Shown one piece after another: positions 15,541-24,700 of a stretch of DNA of 25,767 nucleotides; position 1 is the stretch's first letter; the number at the start of each line of letters is the position of its first letter. The DNA is taken from positions 1-25,767 of the forward strand of contig JAISJA010000008.1 in assembly GCA_031261765.1 (NCBI GenBank). Reading direction: 5' to 3'. Below the pieces are notes generated by a model. The model ran no database searches, was not told the DNA's origin, and saw only the letters and a program-made list of their open reading frames with translations. The stretch is from Coriobacteriales bacterium (GTDB lineage Bacteria; Actinomycetota; Coriobacteriia; Coriobacteriales; UBA8131). The position numbers and the translations under genes are program-made.

Positions 15541-15546
15541 ATTATA
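15541..15546 (-). promoter_or_regulatory. -10 box of the tRNA-Glu gene, placed for start at mature 5' end
   Basis: On the minus strand a perfect TATAAT (15546-15541) ends exactly six bases before G1 of the tRNA (15534), so the expected +1 is G1 itself. The region 17 bases further upstream (CGTAGT) is a poor -35 match. It lies in the short gap between the tRNA and the divergent membrane protein gene. Confidence 0.6.
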
Positions 15547-15551
15547 GAGTA

Positions 15552-16265
15552 ATGAGACGAGTCACTACGATATGCGCGGCGTTCGGTAGCGTCTTAACCG
15601 CGGTGTGGATAATAGCGGCGTCATTCATGGTAGTGCTTGCGCCGCCTGTTACGCATAACCTGGCCAACGCTTTCGTAGACACGGAACATAGCACGTTATC
15701 GCATGACTACCTTGTACAAACTGCCTGTGACGTGCGCGCATATTGCATGGGCGATGACAGCGTTCAACTTCCGCAGGGCACAGATGACGATACGCAGATG
15801 ACACCTGACATCATGCAGCACCTTAACGACGTACGAGCGGTGTTCGTGGGCGCACAGGTGGCGTTCTGGATATTGACAGTGGCCGAGGCGGCCTTTATGG
15901 TTTGTACGGTGTTCGTGCGGCGACGTGTGAAATCACAAGGCGGGCCTGTGCGAAAACGCGCACGGTTGCGCCGCCTGGGCAACATCCTGCTTGGCGGTGG
16001 CATAATAGCGCTGGCGGCAACGACTGTCGTTGCGCTTATCGGCATATTTAACTTCAATGCGTTGTTCACGGGCATGCATGACATATTCTTCCCGCAGGGC
16101 AACTGGACGTTCTCGGCGTACTCGTTGCTCATATGTTCACTGCCGGACGCGTTCTGGATGGGCTGCGGCGTGGTGTGGGCCGTGGCGCTGGTTGCGTTAA
16201 GCGTTATAGCCGTGCTTATCGGCGCAGTCTTGAAACGGTGTACTAAGGCGCAATCTGACATATAG
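15552..16265 (+). CDS. DUF1461/TIGR01906-type integral membrane protein
   Basis: The 237-residue protein has an N-terminal helix (ICAAFGSVLTAVWIIAASFMVVL), an extracytoplasmic region with MTPDIMQHLNDVRAVF, then three to four helices. MHDIFFPQGNWTF followed by LLICSLPDAFWM matches the FFPxGxWxF...FPxxFW pattern I associate with the DUF1461 family, whose function is unknown. I chose the ATG at 15552; the longer reading from 15507 would run through the tRNA. The start has no strong ribosome binding site and lies only 17 bases from the tRNA 5' end on the opposite strand. Confidence 0.78.
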   Translation: MRRVTTICAAFGSVLTAVWIIAASFMVVLAPPVTHNLANAFVDTEHSTLSHDYLVQTACDVRAYCMGDDSVQLPQGTDDDTQMTPDIMQHLNDVRAVFVGAQVAFWILTVAEAAFMVCTVFVRRRVKSQGGPVRKRARLRRLGNILLGGGIIALAATTVVALIGIFNFNALFTGMHDIFFPQGNWTFSAYSLLICSLPDAFWMGCGVVWAVALVALSVIAVLIGAVLKRCTKAQSDI

Positions 16266-16268
16266 CAC

Positions 16269-16305
16269 AAGTTTTTTAAGAACTTATCTGTACAAAAAAA
16301 TTGTA
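16269..16305 (+). terminator. Weak AT-rich hairpins after the DUF1461 gene
   Basis: Aagtt-ttttaag-aactt (16269-16285) and tacaa-aaaaa-ttgta (16291-16305) are short inverted repeats just after the stop codon, where composition turns AT-rich. Stem strength is low, so the terminator role is tentative. Confidence 0.3.
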
Positions 16306-16330
16306 AATGTAGTTGCAATATATTCTTAAA

Positions 16331-16363
16331 TTGACAAATAGTGTAATTTTATTTACACTATTT
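16331..16363 (+). promoter_or_regulatory. Promoter with overlapping 11-bp inverted repeat, upstream of the AAA ATPase
   Basis: TTGACA at 16331-16336 and TACACT at 16354-16359 are 17 bases apart. A perfect inverted repeat, aaatagtgtaa (16336-16346) and ttacactattt (16353-16363), spans the spacer and -10, ending two bases before the ATG. The expected start site is at or near the ATG, so the mRNA would be leaderless; no Shine-Dalgarno is visible. Confidence 0.65.
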
Positions 16364-16365
16364 AT

Positions 16366-17571
16366 ATGATTAAACGCGAAAAATATCTCAAATGGTTGCG
16401 TGACTTAAAAGATGCCCATATGATAAAAGTCATTACCGGAATCAGACGCTCTGGCAAATCAACGCTTCTGGAAATGTTCAGACAGGAGCTTTTGGCGACA
16501 GGAGTTGATGAAAGTCGAACGCAAAGTTTGAACCTGGAACGCCCGGAGAATAAGGAATTCTTGGAATGGGAGAAACTTTACTACCATATAAAGGACAATT
16601 TGGTGGCCACTGGAAACAATTATATTTTCTTAGACGAGATACAGGCTGTTCCGGATTTTGAGCGTGCCATAAACGGTCTATTTGAGCTAGACGGTGTCGA
16701 TTTGTATATTACAGGCTCTAACGCATATTTCCTCTCGAGCCAAATCGCGACGTTGCTGACTGGCAGATATATGCAGCTTGGGATATTGCCGTTTTCGTTT
16801 GCGGAATGCTTGCAAGTTGTTGGTACCGATGGCGATATGGCTCAAAAGCTCATGGATTATGCATCTTATGGATCGTTCCCCGAAAGCGTAATGCTTGCCA
16901 ACGACGGTTTGACAGATCGCGCGCAAGAGTATATCCGTTCCATATTCGATACTGTTTTACTGAAAGATGTTGTTGCGCGAAAAGGCATAAGCGACGTTTC
17001 TACAGTTAACGCGCTGTTCGAATTCATTTCAGACAGCATAGGCTCATATGTGAGTTCCAATAAGATTGCCAACTACCTGACTTCAAAAGGTGTGAAAGTC
17101 TCAAGGCCCACTGTCGATTCGTATCTTGCGGCGTTCAGCGATGCTTTCATCACATGCCCGACACACAGGTTCGATATAAAAGGTAAGAGCATAATGGCTC
17201 GGCAGCAAAAAATCTATCTAACAGACGTAGCTATGCGCAAGGCGATAGCCGGTAGGCAGCCTGCCCCGGACTTTGGGCACGTGATAGAGAATATAGTATA
17301 TCTAGAATTGCTGCGTCGCTATACCAATGTGTGGGTTGGCAAGGCGGGCGAATACGAAGTCGATTTCGTAGTACAAGACGCAAAAGGATATATAACGTAC
17401 TATCAGGTTGCGCTTAGCGTTCGTGACAAACAAGTGCGCGAACGCGAGCTCAGGGCGCTTAAGGCAATACCAGATGCCAATAGGCGCTATCTTATCACAC
17501 TGGATCCAGAAGAGCCCGTATATGACGGCGTGCGCCAGGTATCACTGACAAATTGGCTGATTAGCGCTTAA
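16366..17571 (+). CDS. AAA ATPase with C-terminal DUF4143 domain
   Basis: The 401-residue protein has Walker A GIRRSGKST (Gly25 to Lys31), Walker B YIFLDEIQ, and LYITGSNAYFLSS followed by LLTGRYMQLGILPFSFAECL, all typical of the AAA_14 family. The C-terminal half contains the DUF4143 signature VWVGKAGEYEVDFVVQD, resembling the acidic core of restriction-endonuclease-like folds. Such genes are widespread, often in many copies in gut and anaerobe genomes, and their role is unsettled (defence and mobile-element links have been suggested). Unlike its neighbours it is AT-rich with mixed isoleucine codons and no clear ribosome binding site, which suggests horizontal acquisition between the DUF1461 gene and the chaperone operon. 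Confidence 0.88.
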   Translation: MIKREKYLKWLRDLKDAHMIKVITGIRRSGKSTLLEMFRQELLATGVDESRTQSLNLERPENKEFLEWEKLYYHIKDNLVATGNNYIFLDEIQAVPDFERAINGLFELDGVDLYITGSNAYFLSSQIATLLTGRYMQLGILPFSFAECLQVVGTDGDMAQKLMDYASYGSFPESVMLANDGLTDRAQEYIRSIFDTVLLKDVVARKGISDVSTVNALFEFISDSIGSYVSSNKIANYLTSKGVKVSRPTVDSYLAAFSDAFITCPTHRFDIKGKSIMARQQKIYLTDVAMRKAIAGRQPAPDFGHVIENIVYLELLRRYTNVWVGKAGEYEVDFVVQDAKGYITYYQVALSVRDKQVRERELRALKAIPDANRRYLITLDPEEPVYDGVRQVSLTNWLISA

Positions 17572-17662
17572 CTTGACCACACTTTTGCTAAGCAATTTCT
17601 GTAGCGAATTCGTTTAGCCAACGTAAATGGCATGGCAACAAAGTAGCGGTACGATATACTTA

Positions 17663-17668
17663 TATAAT
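17663..17668 (+). promoter_or_regulatory. -10 box of the chaperone/NRPS operon
   Basis: A perfect TATAAT lies 33 bases before the ATG at 17702. The -35 position holds only aaagta-like sequence. The rest of the 130-base gap after the ATPase gene shows no clear terminator. No CIRCE or HAIR heat-shock operator is visible. Confidence 0.45.
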
Positions 17669-17701
17669 GCGGAAGAACGTAATAAGGCAGATGATACATA
17701 C

Positions 17702-18121
17702 ATGAGATCTTTCTTGTGGCGGCTGCAGAGCGGTATGGCTAACTTCATGCAGGGCCGTCGTGGATTCGACGGGCTGTCGCGCGCGCTGCTTGTAGTTGCC
17801 CTTGTCCTAATACTATTAGACAGTTTCATAGGCACCGGTTGGCTGTATTGGATAGGCATTGTGTTCTTCATACTGGCGGTTTTGCGCGTGTTGTCAAAGA
17901 ACAATGACAGGCGTTCGCGCGAGGACGCGGCCTACCAGCACGTAATGTCCAAGCCGCGGAAATACTTCGCGCGCAGGCAGAAGATGCGTCAGAACAAGGA
18001 TACCACGCTGTACTTTAAATGCAAGCAATGCGGCAAGCTGTTGTCCGTTCCGCGCGGCAAGGGCAAGCTGCGTATCACCTGTCCAAAATGCCACACCCAA
18101 CGCGTAATAGATTCGAAGTAA
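17702..18121 (+). CDS. Small membrane protein with C-terminal zinc ribbon
   Basis: The 139-residue product begins MRSFLWRLQSGMANFMQGRR, has two closely spaced transmembrane helices (LLVVALVLILLDSFIG and WIGIVFFILAVLRVL), a basic region, and a zinc ribbon CKQCG...CPKC (Cys107, 110, 127, 130) at the cytoplasmic end. I chose the ATG at 17702 because the TATAAT box at 17663-17668 would place transcription start after any earlier start. It is only eight bases upstream of the DUF5685 gene, so it is probably the first gene of the chaperone/NRPS operon. It may anchor partners at the membrane; no catalytic motif is visible. Confidence 0.75.
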   Translation: MRSFLWRLQSGMANFMQGRRGFDGLSRALLVVALVLILLDSFIGTGWLYWIGIVFFILAVLRVLSKNNDRRSREDAAYQHVMSKPRKYFARRQKMRQNKDTTLYFKCKQCGKLLSVPRGKGKLRITCPKCHTQRVIDSK

Positions 18122-18129
18122 CTGGTTAG

Positions 18130-19053
18130 ATGTTCGGATACGTTGTTGCCAACATAGGGGACTTGGACGAGCGCGAGAAGACGCGCTATACCAACGCGTA
18201 CTGCGGGCTTTGCCGTGTCCTTGGTGAGCGCTGTGGTCAGCGCTGCAGGCCCATACTCGCATACGACACGACGTTTTTGGCATTGCTGTATGGTTCGCTT
18301 TATGAGCCGCGGGAGACAAGCGGCCAGGCGCGTTGCCTGTTCCACCCCGTAAAGGAACGCGGGTTCTCGTATAACAAGTATACGAACTACGCCGCGGATA
18401 TAACCGTGGCGCTGGCGTATCATAAATGCCTTGACAACTGGCAAGATGACCATAGCATAGCATCACGTGGATATGCTAGCTTGTTACAGAAGCCTTACAA
18501 CGCGGTTAAAGGGCGCATGCCAGATAAGTGCGCCGTCATAGAACGGCAGCTGGCCGCCATTACAGAGCTTGAGAAGTCCGGCGCTCCGGCGCCCGACGCG
18601 TTGGCCGACCGCTTTGGCATGGTGATGGGCGAGATACTAGTATGCGAGCATGATATATGGGAGGACACGCTGCGCGAGTTCGGCACGTGGCTTGGCAAGT
18701 TCATCTACCTTATGGATGCCGTTTGTGACTATGACGACGACATGAAACATGGCGATTACAACCCCCTGTGCGGTCTTGAGGCGAAGCCGGAAGACATGGA
18801 GCCAACGCTCGCGCATATGATAGGCAGCGCGGCACGCGCCTTTGAGAAACTGCCGATTGAACAAGACGTGCACCTGCTTCGCAGCGTGCTGTACTCAGGC
18901 GTATGGCAGCAGTTCAACGCGAAGTACAAAGCCGACGAGATAAAGGCCGCGAAGGGCACGGCTGGGCCGCGTGGTGCGGCTGGCGCAAACGATGCAAACG
19001 GCGGAGTCGCGGATAGCCGCGCGGCAGCTGATGCAGTTAGGGCCGCGGCATAA
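18130..19053 (+). CDS. DUF5685-type protein with squalene/phytoene-synthase-like Asp motifs
   Basis: The 307-residue protein starts MFGYVVANIGDLDEREKTRY, then AYCGLCRVLGERCGQRC (Cys25, 28, 35, 39) and YDTTFLALLYGSLYEP, the pattern I recognise as DUF5685. It is mostly helical in appearance. Two acidic motifs stand out: D102-NWQ-D106-D107 and D196-AVC-D200-Y-DDD, the latter followed by MKHGDYNP. Their order, spacing and context resemble the DxxxD pairs that bind Mg-diphosphate in squalene and phytoene synthases, including the RxG-like segment after the second. A prenyl-diphosphate enzyme or a binding protein with that fold is inference. The last 40 residues are Ala/Gly-rich. Its stop overlaps the J-protein start (TAATG). 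Confidence 0.8.
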   Translation: MFGYVVANIGDLDEREKTRYTNAYCGLCRVLGERCGQRCRPILAYDTTFLALLYGSLYEPRETSGQARCLFHPVKERGFSYNKYTNYAADITVALAYHKCLDNWQDDHSIASRGYASLLQKPYNAVKGRMPDKCAVIERQLAAITELEKSGAPAPDALADRFGMVMGEILVCEHDIWEDTLREFGTWLGKFIYLMDAVCDYDDDMKHGDYNPLCGLEAKPEDMEPTLAHMIGSAARAFEKLPIEQDVHLLRSVLYSGVWQQFNAKYKADEIKAAKGTAGPRGAAGANDANGGVADSRAAADAVRAAA

Positions 19054-19883
19054 TGAGCGCTACTATGCGAGACCCATATGACATTCTTGGCGTGAGCCAC
19101 AGCGCCAGTCCAGACGAGATAAAGAAGGCCTATCGCAAGAAGGCGCGCGAGAACCACCCAGACCTTAACCCGGGCGACAAGGGCGCAGAGGCCCGCATGA
19201 ACGAGATAAACCAGGCATACGACCGCATAACGAACCCTGAGAAATACGCCGCGAGTGACCGTCGCGCAAACGCGAGCGGGGCGCGTGGCGGGTATTCGTC
19301 CGGTGGCGCGGGCTACGGCGGTTCGTCTTATGGCGGAAGTCGCAGCGCCGGATACGGCGGCTACGGAAGCAGCAGCTATGGACAGGGCCAGGCCGGCGGT
19401 GACCCGTTTGGCTGGACCGGCGGTTTTGACTTCGACGACCTGTTTGGGTTCGGCGGTTTCTCGCAGGGATATGGCAAGCCGGCTCCGCCGGAGGCCGCAG
19501 CCAGCGACAGCGCGGAAGTACGTGCGTCGATATCCGCGATAAACCATGAGCGCTACCAGCAGGCGCTAGACATACTTAACGCCATAGAGAGCACCGGTCG
19601 CAACGCGCGTTGGTACTACTTAAGCGCGCTTGCGAACAACGGCGCGAAAAACGACATAATGGCGCTGGAACAGATTAGACGGGCCGTGCAAATGGAGCCC
19701 AATAACATGACGTATAAACGCGTGCAGCAACAGTTGCAGCAAACCGGCACAAGCTATCGCGAAGAGGGACAGGCGCGCGGGTTCTCCATGAGTTCCATGG
19801 GCCCGCAGATCCTGTGTTGTGGCCTGTGCGTGGCCGAACTTCTCTGCAACGCTTTTATGATGTGTCCGCGCGGATTCTTATAA
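19053..19883 (+). CDS. J-domain (Hsp40) protein with TPR-like segment and Cys-rich tail
   Basis: Residues 7-65 are a J domain (DPYDILGVSHSASPDEIKKA, then AYRKKARENHPD with the HPD motif at 35-37), the part that stimulates Hsp70 ATPase. Residues about 68-150 are Gly/Tyr/Ser-rich and end in a Gly/Phe-rich stretch. Residues about 155-235 (YQQALDILNAIESTGRNARW) look like TPR helices for peptide or partner binding. The zinc-finger and C-terminal domains of true DnaJ are missing. The hydrophobic tail, QILCCGLCVAELLCNAFMMC, has five cysteines (255, 256, 259, 265, 271) and may attach to membrane or metal. Its position just before an Hsp70 gene makes it that protein's dedicated co-chaperone. Confidence 0.92.
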   Translation: MSATMRDPYDILGVSHSASPDEIKKAYRKKARENHPDLNPGDKGAEARMNEINQAYDRITNPEKYAASDRRANASGARGGYSSGGAGYGGSSYGGSRSAGYGGYGSSSYGQGQAGGDPFGWTGGFDFDDLFGFGGFSQGYGKPAPPEAAASDSAEVRASISAINHERYQQALDILNAIESTGRNARWYYLSALANNGAKNDIMALEQIRRAVQMEPNNMTYKRVQQQLQQTGTSYREEGQARGFSMSSMGPQILCCGLCVAELLCNAFMMCPRGFL

Positions 19884-19949
19884 GGCGTACCGTACGCGAC
19901 GGCAAGCGGCAATGACGAGAAGCGTAACGAAAGCGACGAAGGAGTAAAA

Positions 19950-21716
19950 GTGGGAGCGACGATAGGAATAGACCTTGGTACGACGAACAGTTGCATGGCC
20001 ACGGTGGAAGGCGGCCAGACGGTCATAATACCAAACGCGGAAGGCGAGCGCACGACGCATAGCGTGGTCGCGTTCTCAAAGACGGGGGAGAGGCTGGTTG
20101 GCAGCATAGCCTGCAGGCAGGCGGCCACGAACCCGGACCGCACCATCGCGTCCATAAAGCGCCACATGGGCACCGACTGGAGCGTTAGCGTAGACGGCAA
20201 GAAATATATTCCGCAGGAGATAAGCGCTATGATACTGCGCAAGCTGCGCACGGACGCAGAGTCCTACCTTGGCCAGCCGGTCACGGACGCGGTCATAACC
20301 GTTCCCGCGTACTTTAACGACGCACAGCGCCAGGCCACGAAAGACGCCGGACGCATAGCGGGCCTTAACGTGCTGCGTATAATAAACGAACCTACAAGCG
20401 CCGCGCTGGCATACGGCCTTGACAACGGGCGCGCGCAGAAGGTCCTGGTATACGACCTTGGCGGCGGCACGTTTGACGTGTCGATAATAGAGATAGGCGA
20501 CAACGTCATAGAGGTCATGGCGACGTCGGGTGACAACCATCTGGGCGGCGACGACTTTGACGAACGTATAGTTAAATACCTTGTAGATAAGTTCAAAGCC
20601 GAGAACGGCGTGAACCTTCGTAAAGACCCGGCCGCCATGCAACGCGTGACAGACGCGGCCAGGACGGCGAAAGAGGAGTTGTCGAGCCTTAGCACGACGA
20701 ATATAAACCTGCCGTTCATATCGCAGGGCAAAGCCGGCCCGGTTCACATGGACACCATGTTAAGCCGCGACAAGTTCAACGAGCTCACGCACGACCTTGT
20801 TGAGCGCACGAAAGAACCTGTAACGACGGCGCTGAACGACGCCGGCATAGCGGCCTCTGAGCTTGGCTGCGTGTTGCTGGTAGGTGGCTCCACACGCATA
20901 CCCGCCGTGCAGGAGAAAGTGCATTCGCTTACGGGGCAGGACCCGTCCGTATCCATAAACCCAGACGAATGCGTGGCCATAGGCGCCGCCATTCAGGGCG
21001 CCACGCTTTCCGGCGGATCCACCGGGCTAGTGAAAGCCGGAAACGATATATTGTTACTTGACGTTACGCCGCTTAGTTTATCCATAGAGACCGTAGGAAA
21101 CGTGGCTACTCGCTTGGTGGAACGTAACACGACGTTGCCGGTGCACTACTCGCAGGTCTTCTCTACGGCGGCGGCGTTTCAAACCAGTGTTGAGATACAC
21201 GTGTTGCAAGGCGAGCGCCCCATGGCGCGCGATAACAAGACCATAGGCACGTTCCACTTAAAGGGCATAAAGCGCGCGCCGGCGGGCGTGCCGCAAATAG
21301 AGGTCACGTTCGACATAGACGCGAACGGAATATTAACCGTGTCAGCGAAGGACCTTGACACCGGCAAGCAACAGTCGATAACCATAACTGACTCAGACCG
21401 CATGTCTGACAACGAGATACAGAACGCCATACACGACGCAGAGCGATACGCGGCAGAAGACCAAACGCGACGCGACAACGTGGATCTATACGACGAGGCC
21501 AACCGTTTGTTGAACGAGGTCGCTGCCGCGCTTGGCAAGTCTGGAAAACAGCTGGACAAAGAAGAGAAGAAACAAGTCCAGGCAGACGAGAAAGCGCTTA
21601 GAAAGGCCTTGGGCGTGAAGGTCGAGGACTTGAACGACGCGCAGGCCGCGGACATACGTAGCGCGAAGGAGCAGCTGGAGACGTCCAGCGACCATCTGCG
21701 CAGTCTGGCGGCATAG
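19950..21716 (+). CDS. Hsp70 family chaperone (DnaK-like), GTG start
   Basis: The 588-residue protein has the Hsp70 ATPase motifs [25 protein letters not shown] and [13 protein letters not shown], then the linker [18 protein letters not shown], the substrate-binding domain ([36 protein letters not shown]) and a helical lid. It is shorter than the usual 610-640 because the C-terminal tail is missing. No grpE is nearby, and the partner J-protein is not canonical, so I read it as an accessory Hsp70 rather than the housekeeping dnaK. GTG at 19950 follows a good gaaggag site. The 66-base gap before it shows no heat-shock operator; the NRPS follows after 29 bases. Confidence 0.95.
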   Translation: MGATIGIDLGTTNSCMATVEGGQTVIIPNAEGERTTHSVVAFSKTGERLVGSIACRQAATNPDRTIASIKRHMGTDWSVSVDGKKYIPQEISAMILRKLRTDAESYLGQPVTDAVITVPAYFNDAQRQATKDAGRIAGLNVLRIINEPTSAALAYGLDNGRAQKVLVYDLGGGTFDVSIIEIGDNVIEVMATSGDNHLGGDDFDERIVKYLVDKFKAENGVNLRKDPAAMQRVTDAARTAKEELSSLSTTNINLPFISQGKAGPVHMDTMLSRDKFNELTHDLVERTKEPVTTALNDAGIAASELGCVLLVGGSTRIPAVQEKVHSLTGQDPSVSINPDECVAIGAAIQGATLSGGSTGLVKAGNDILLLDVTPLSLSIETVGNVATRLVERNTTLPVHYSQVFSTAAAFQTSVEIHVLQGERPMARDNKTIGTFHLKGIKRAPAGVPQIEVTFDIDANGILTVSAKDLDTGKQQSITITDSDRMSDNEIQNAIHDAERYAAEDQTRRDNVDLYDEANRLLNEVAAALGKSGKQLDKEEKKQVQADEKALRKALGVKVEDLNDAQAADIRSAKEQLETSSDHLRSLAA

Positions 21717-21745
21717 ATATAGACAGGTGTTAGACAGGGGTTGGT

Positions 21746-24700
21746 ATGTCAAACGAGGCGTCAAACGATACGCAGAATGGGGCGCGCGTAGGGTTCTATC
21801 CGCTTAACCCAGAGCAAATGGGCATATATTATGCCGCGATGCAGGTGCCCGAGGAGACTTACTATAACCTGCCTTATCTTTATAAGTTCGATAAAGACGC
21901 AAACGGCGTGTGCGTTGACGCCGATAGGCTTGCGGACTCGCTTCGCACACTTATAGCGGCGCATCCATACTTAATGTGCAATTTGGTGCAAAAAGACGGG
22001 CAGATAATGGCCGTTAAAGAGGAAGGGCGCGCGCCCCAGGTGGAGCTGTTGGACGTTAGCGAGCGCGAGGCGCAGGACCTTATCGCTAATTTCGTTAAGC
22101 CGTTCAACCTGTTCAAGGCGCCTCTTTATAGGGCGCAAGTCCTGCGCACGGCAGAGCGTGTGTACCTTTTGTTTGACGTTCATCACGTGATATTCGACGG
22201 TACGAGCCTTGGCCTTTTACAGGCTGAGCTTGGGCGTATCTACGACGGCGGCCAGCCCAAGGCAGAGCGCAAAGACTCGTTTGAACATGGGCTTGAAGCA
22301 CAAGGCAAGCGTGACTCGGACGCGTGGGAACAAGGGCGCGAGTATTACAAGCAGCTTCTGGGCGACGGTGAGAGCGCGACGGCTTTGCATGAAGGACGCA
22401 ACGGCGACGCGCAAAACGCGCAGTTTCAAATAGAGATAGGACGCAAGAAGATATTCGCCGCCGCAGAGGCCTTGGCCGTATCGCCCGCGACGTATCTTGG
22501 CGCTATATTCGCACTGACGCTTGGCAAGTACGAACAAACGCGCGACGTGCGCATAGGCTGGGCGTATCTTGGCCGTGACACCCCGGATACGTTTGACACA
22601 TACGGCATGATGGTGCGAACGCTTCCATATCGCGTGGAGCTGGACAGCGGCCAGACGGTCTCAGACTATGTGAAACATGCACAGGCCGCGTTCTATGACA
22701 CTATATCAGCCAGTATATTCTCACTCGTGGACGTAAAGGAGGCGTTTGACTTCCTGCCAAGCGTCGTGTTCAATTACGTTGGAGAGATGGTTGGCACAAT
22801 GGAGCTGGGAGGGCTCACTCCTGAGATCACGTCCCTTTATGACGCCAGGGAATCCATATTCCCGTTTGCCGTAACCGTATACGTTAACAACGAGCGCATA
22901 AACCTTGACTGTGCATATGACTCCGGACACATAGAGAGCGACCTTGCGGCCGCGTTCATGCAAAGCTTCGCGTACCTGGCCGAGCACCTGGCGGACGCAG
23001 ACAATCTTGACGCGCGCATAGCGAACGTGTGCGTGCTGTCAGACGAACAAGCCATACAGCTTAGCAAGATAAACCACAGGTTCTATGAGGACGAGCAGAT
23101 AGACATGGCCAAGACCGTACCCGCGTGTTTCGCGAACGTGGTTAAAGACCATGCGGATAAAACCGCGCTTATCTGCGAAGATGGCACTTATACATACGGT
23201 GAGCTGGACGCGGAGTCCAACAAGGTCGCGAACCGCCTTGCGGGCCTTGGCGATGGTAGACCCGGCATTGATATAGACGAACCTGCCGCTCTCATGTTGC
23301 CCCGTACGTCGCGCGTTCCCATATGCGAGATAGGCATCATGAAGGCCGGCGGGGCGTTCATTCCCATAGACCCAAGCTATCCCAAAGAGCGCGTGGAGCA
23401 TATCATGAACGACTCAGGCACCAAGAGGTTGTTCGTGTGTAAGGACACCATGGAACAGGCGCGCGGCCTGAATGTCTCTAAAGACGTTGAGATTATAGAC
23501 GTTGATGACGTCCTGGGCACAGGTAGCGCTGACGGCGTGCTTGGCTCGAAGGCCATGGCAAACCAGGCCGCTATGGACGGGCATAGCCTGGCATACATAA
23601 TATATACGTCGGGATCTACCGGCGTGCCGAAGGGCGTGCAGCTTGAACACCACGGGCTCTTGAACTACGTGACCCCTACGCTTGCAAACAAGCAGTTTGT
23701 AGCGTACAAGGAGTCAGACATAATATACGCGTCCATATTCACGGTCGCGTTTGACGCTTCCATAAAAGAGATATACGGCATGCTGCTTAACGGCCTTACG
23801 CTGGCGCTTGCGACCTCGGAGCAATGCAGGAACCCCATAGAGTTCGCGCGCTTCGTTAAAGAGAACAAGTGCACGGCGCTTGGGGCCACGCCGTCCGTCG
23901 CGCGTTCGCTGCTTACGTCTGCAGACGTACGCGACGCGCTCTGCGATTGCGAATATATGTGGATAGGTGCCGAGAAGTTCCCGGAGCCGCTTTTTGACGC
24001 GCTTAAGAACGCGGCGCCGCATATGCAGATAATAAACTCGTATGGCCCCACGGAATGTACCATAGAAGTCAACACGAAATTCATGCACCGTGCCGACGAG
24101 TCGTCAATAGGCGCGCCCATAAACCGTTGTATAGAACAGATAATGGACCTGGACGGGAACCCGGTTCCGGTTGGGGTGTTTGGCGAGCTATACATAGGCG
24201 GTGATTGCGTTGGACGCGGATACGTAAACAGGCCTGAGCTTAACGAACAGTCATATTGCAAGATAGACGACGTGCGTTATTTCAAGAGCGGCGACATAGG
24301 GCGCATGTACGCTAACGGCGAGGTGGACGTCATAGGGCGCAACGATTCACAGGTGAAGTTCCACGGGCTTCGCATAGAACTGGGCGAGATAGAGTCTGCC
24401 TGTATGTCATACGAACCCGTTACGGCGGCGGTCGTACAGATAGCTCCAGTGTTGGGCGTAGACCAGATATGCGCGTGGTTCACCGCGACCGAGAAGGTGA
24501 ACCTCATAGACCTTAAGATGCACATGGCCAAGCAGCTTACGCCGTATATGATGCCTGCCGCCTTCCTGCAACTAGACGATATGCCGCTTACGGCTAACGG
24601 CAAGCTTGACAAGCGCGCACTACCTGCCGCGATCATGTTGAAAGAGGGCGAATACGAGGCCCCAGAGGGCCAGGTTGAGTCTGACGTTTGCGACGCTTTC

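Noticed and set aside
15507..15551. Longer start for the DUF1461 gene
   Set aside because: It would run through the tRNA gene; the ATG at 15552 gives a normal N-terminal helix.
19884..19949. CIRCE or HAIR heat-shock operator before the Hsp70 gene
   Set aside because: I looked for the known inverted repeats and see none in this gap or in the gap before the zinc-ribbon gene.
23665..24261. 198-residue minus-strand open frame inside the NRPS
   Set aside because: Antisense to the adenylation domain, rich in Ser, with no domain signature or ribosome binding site.
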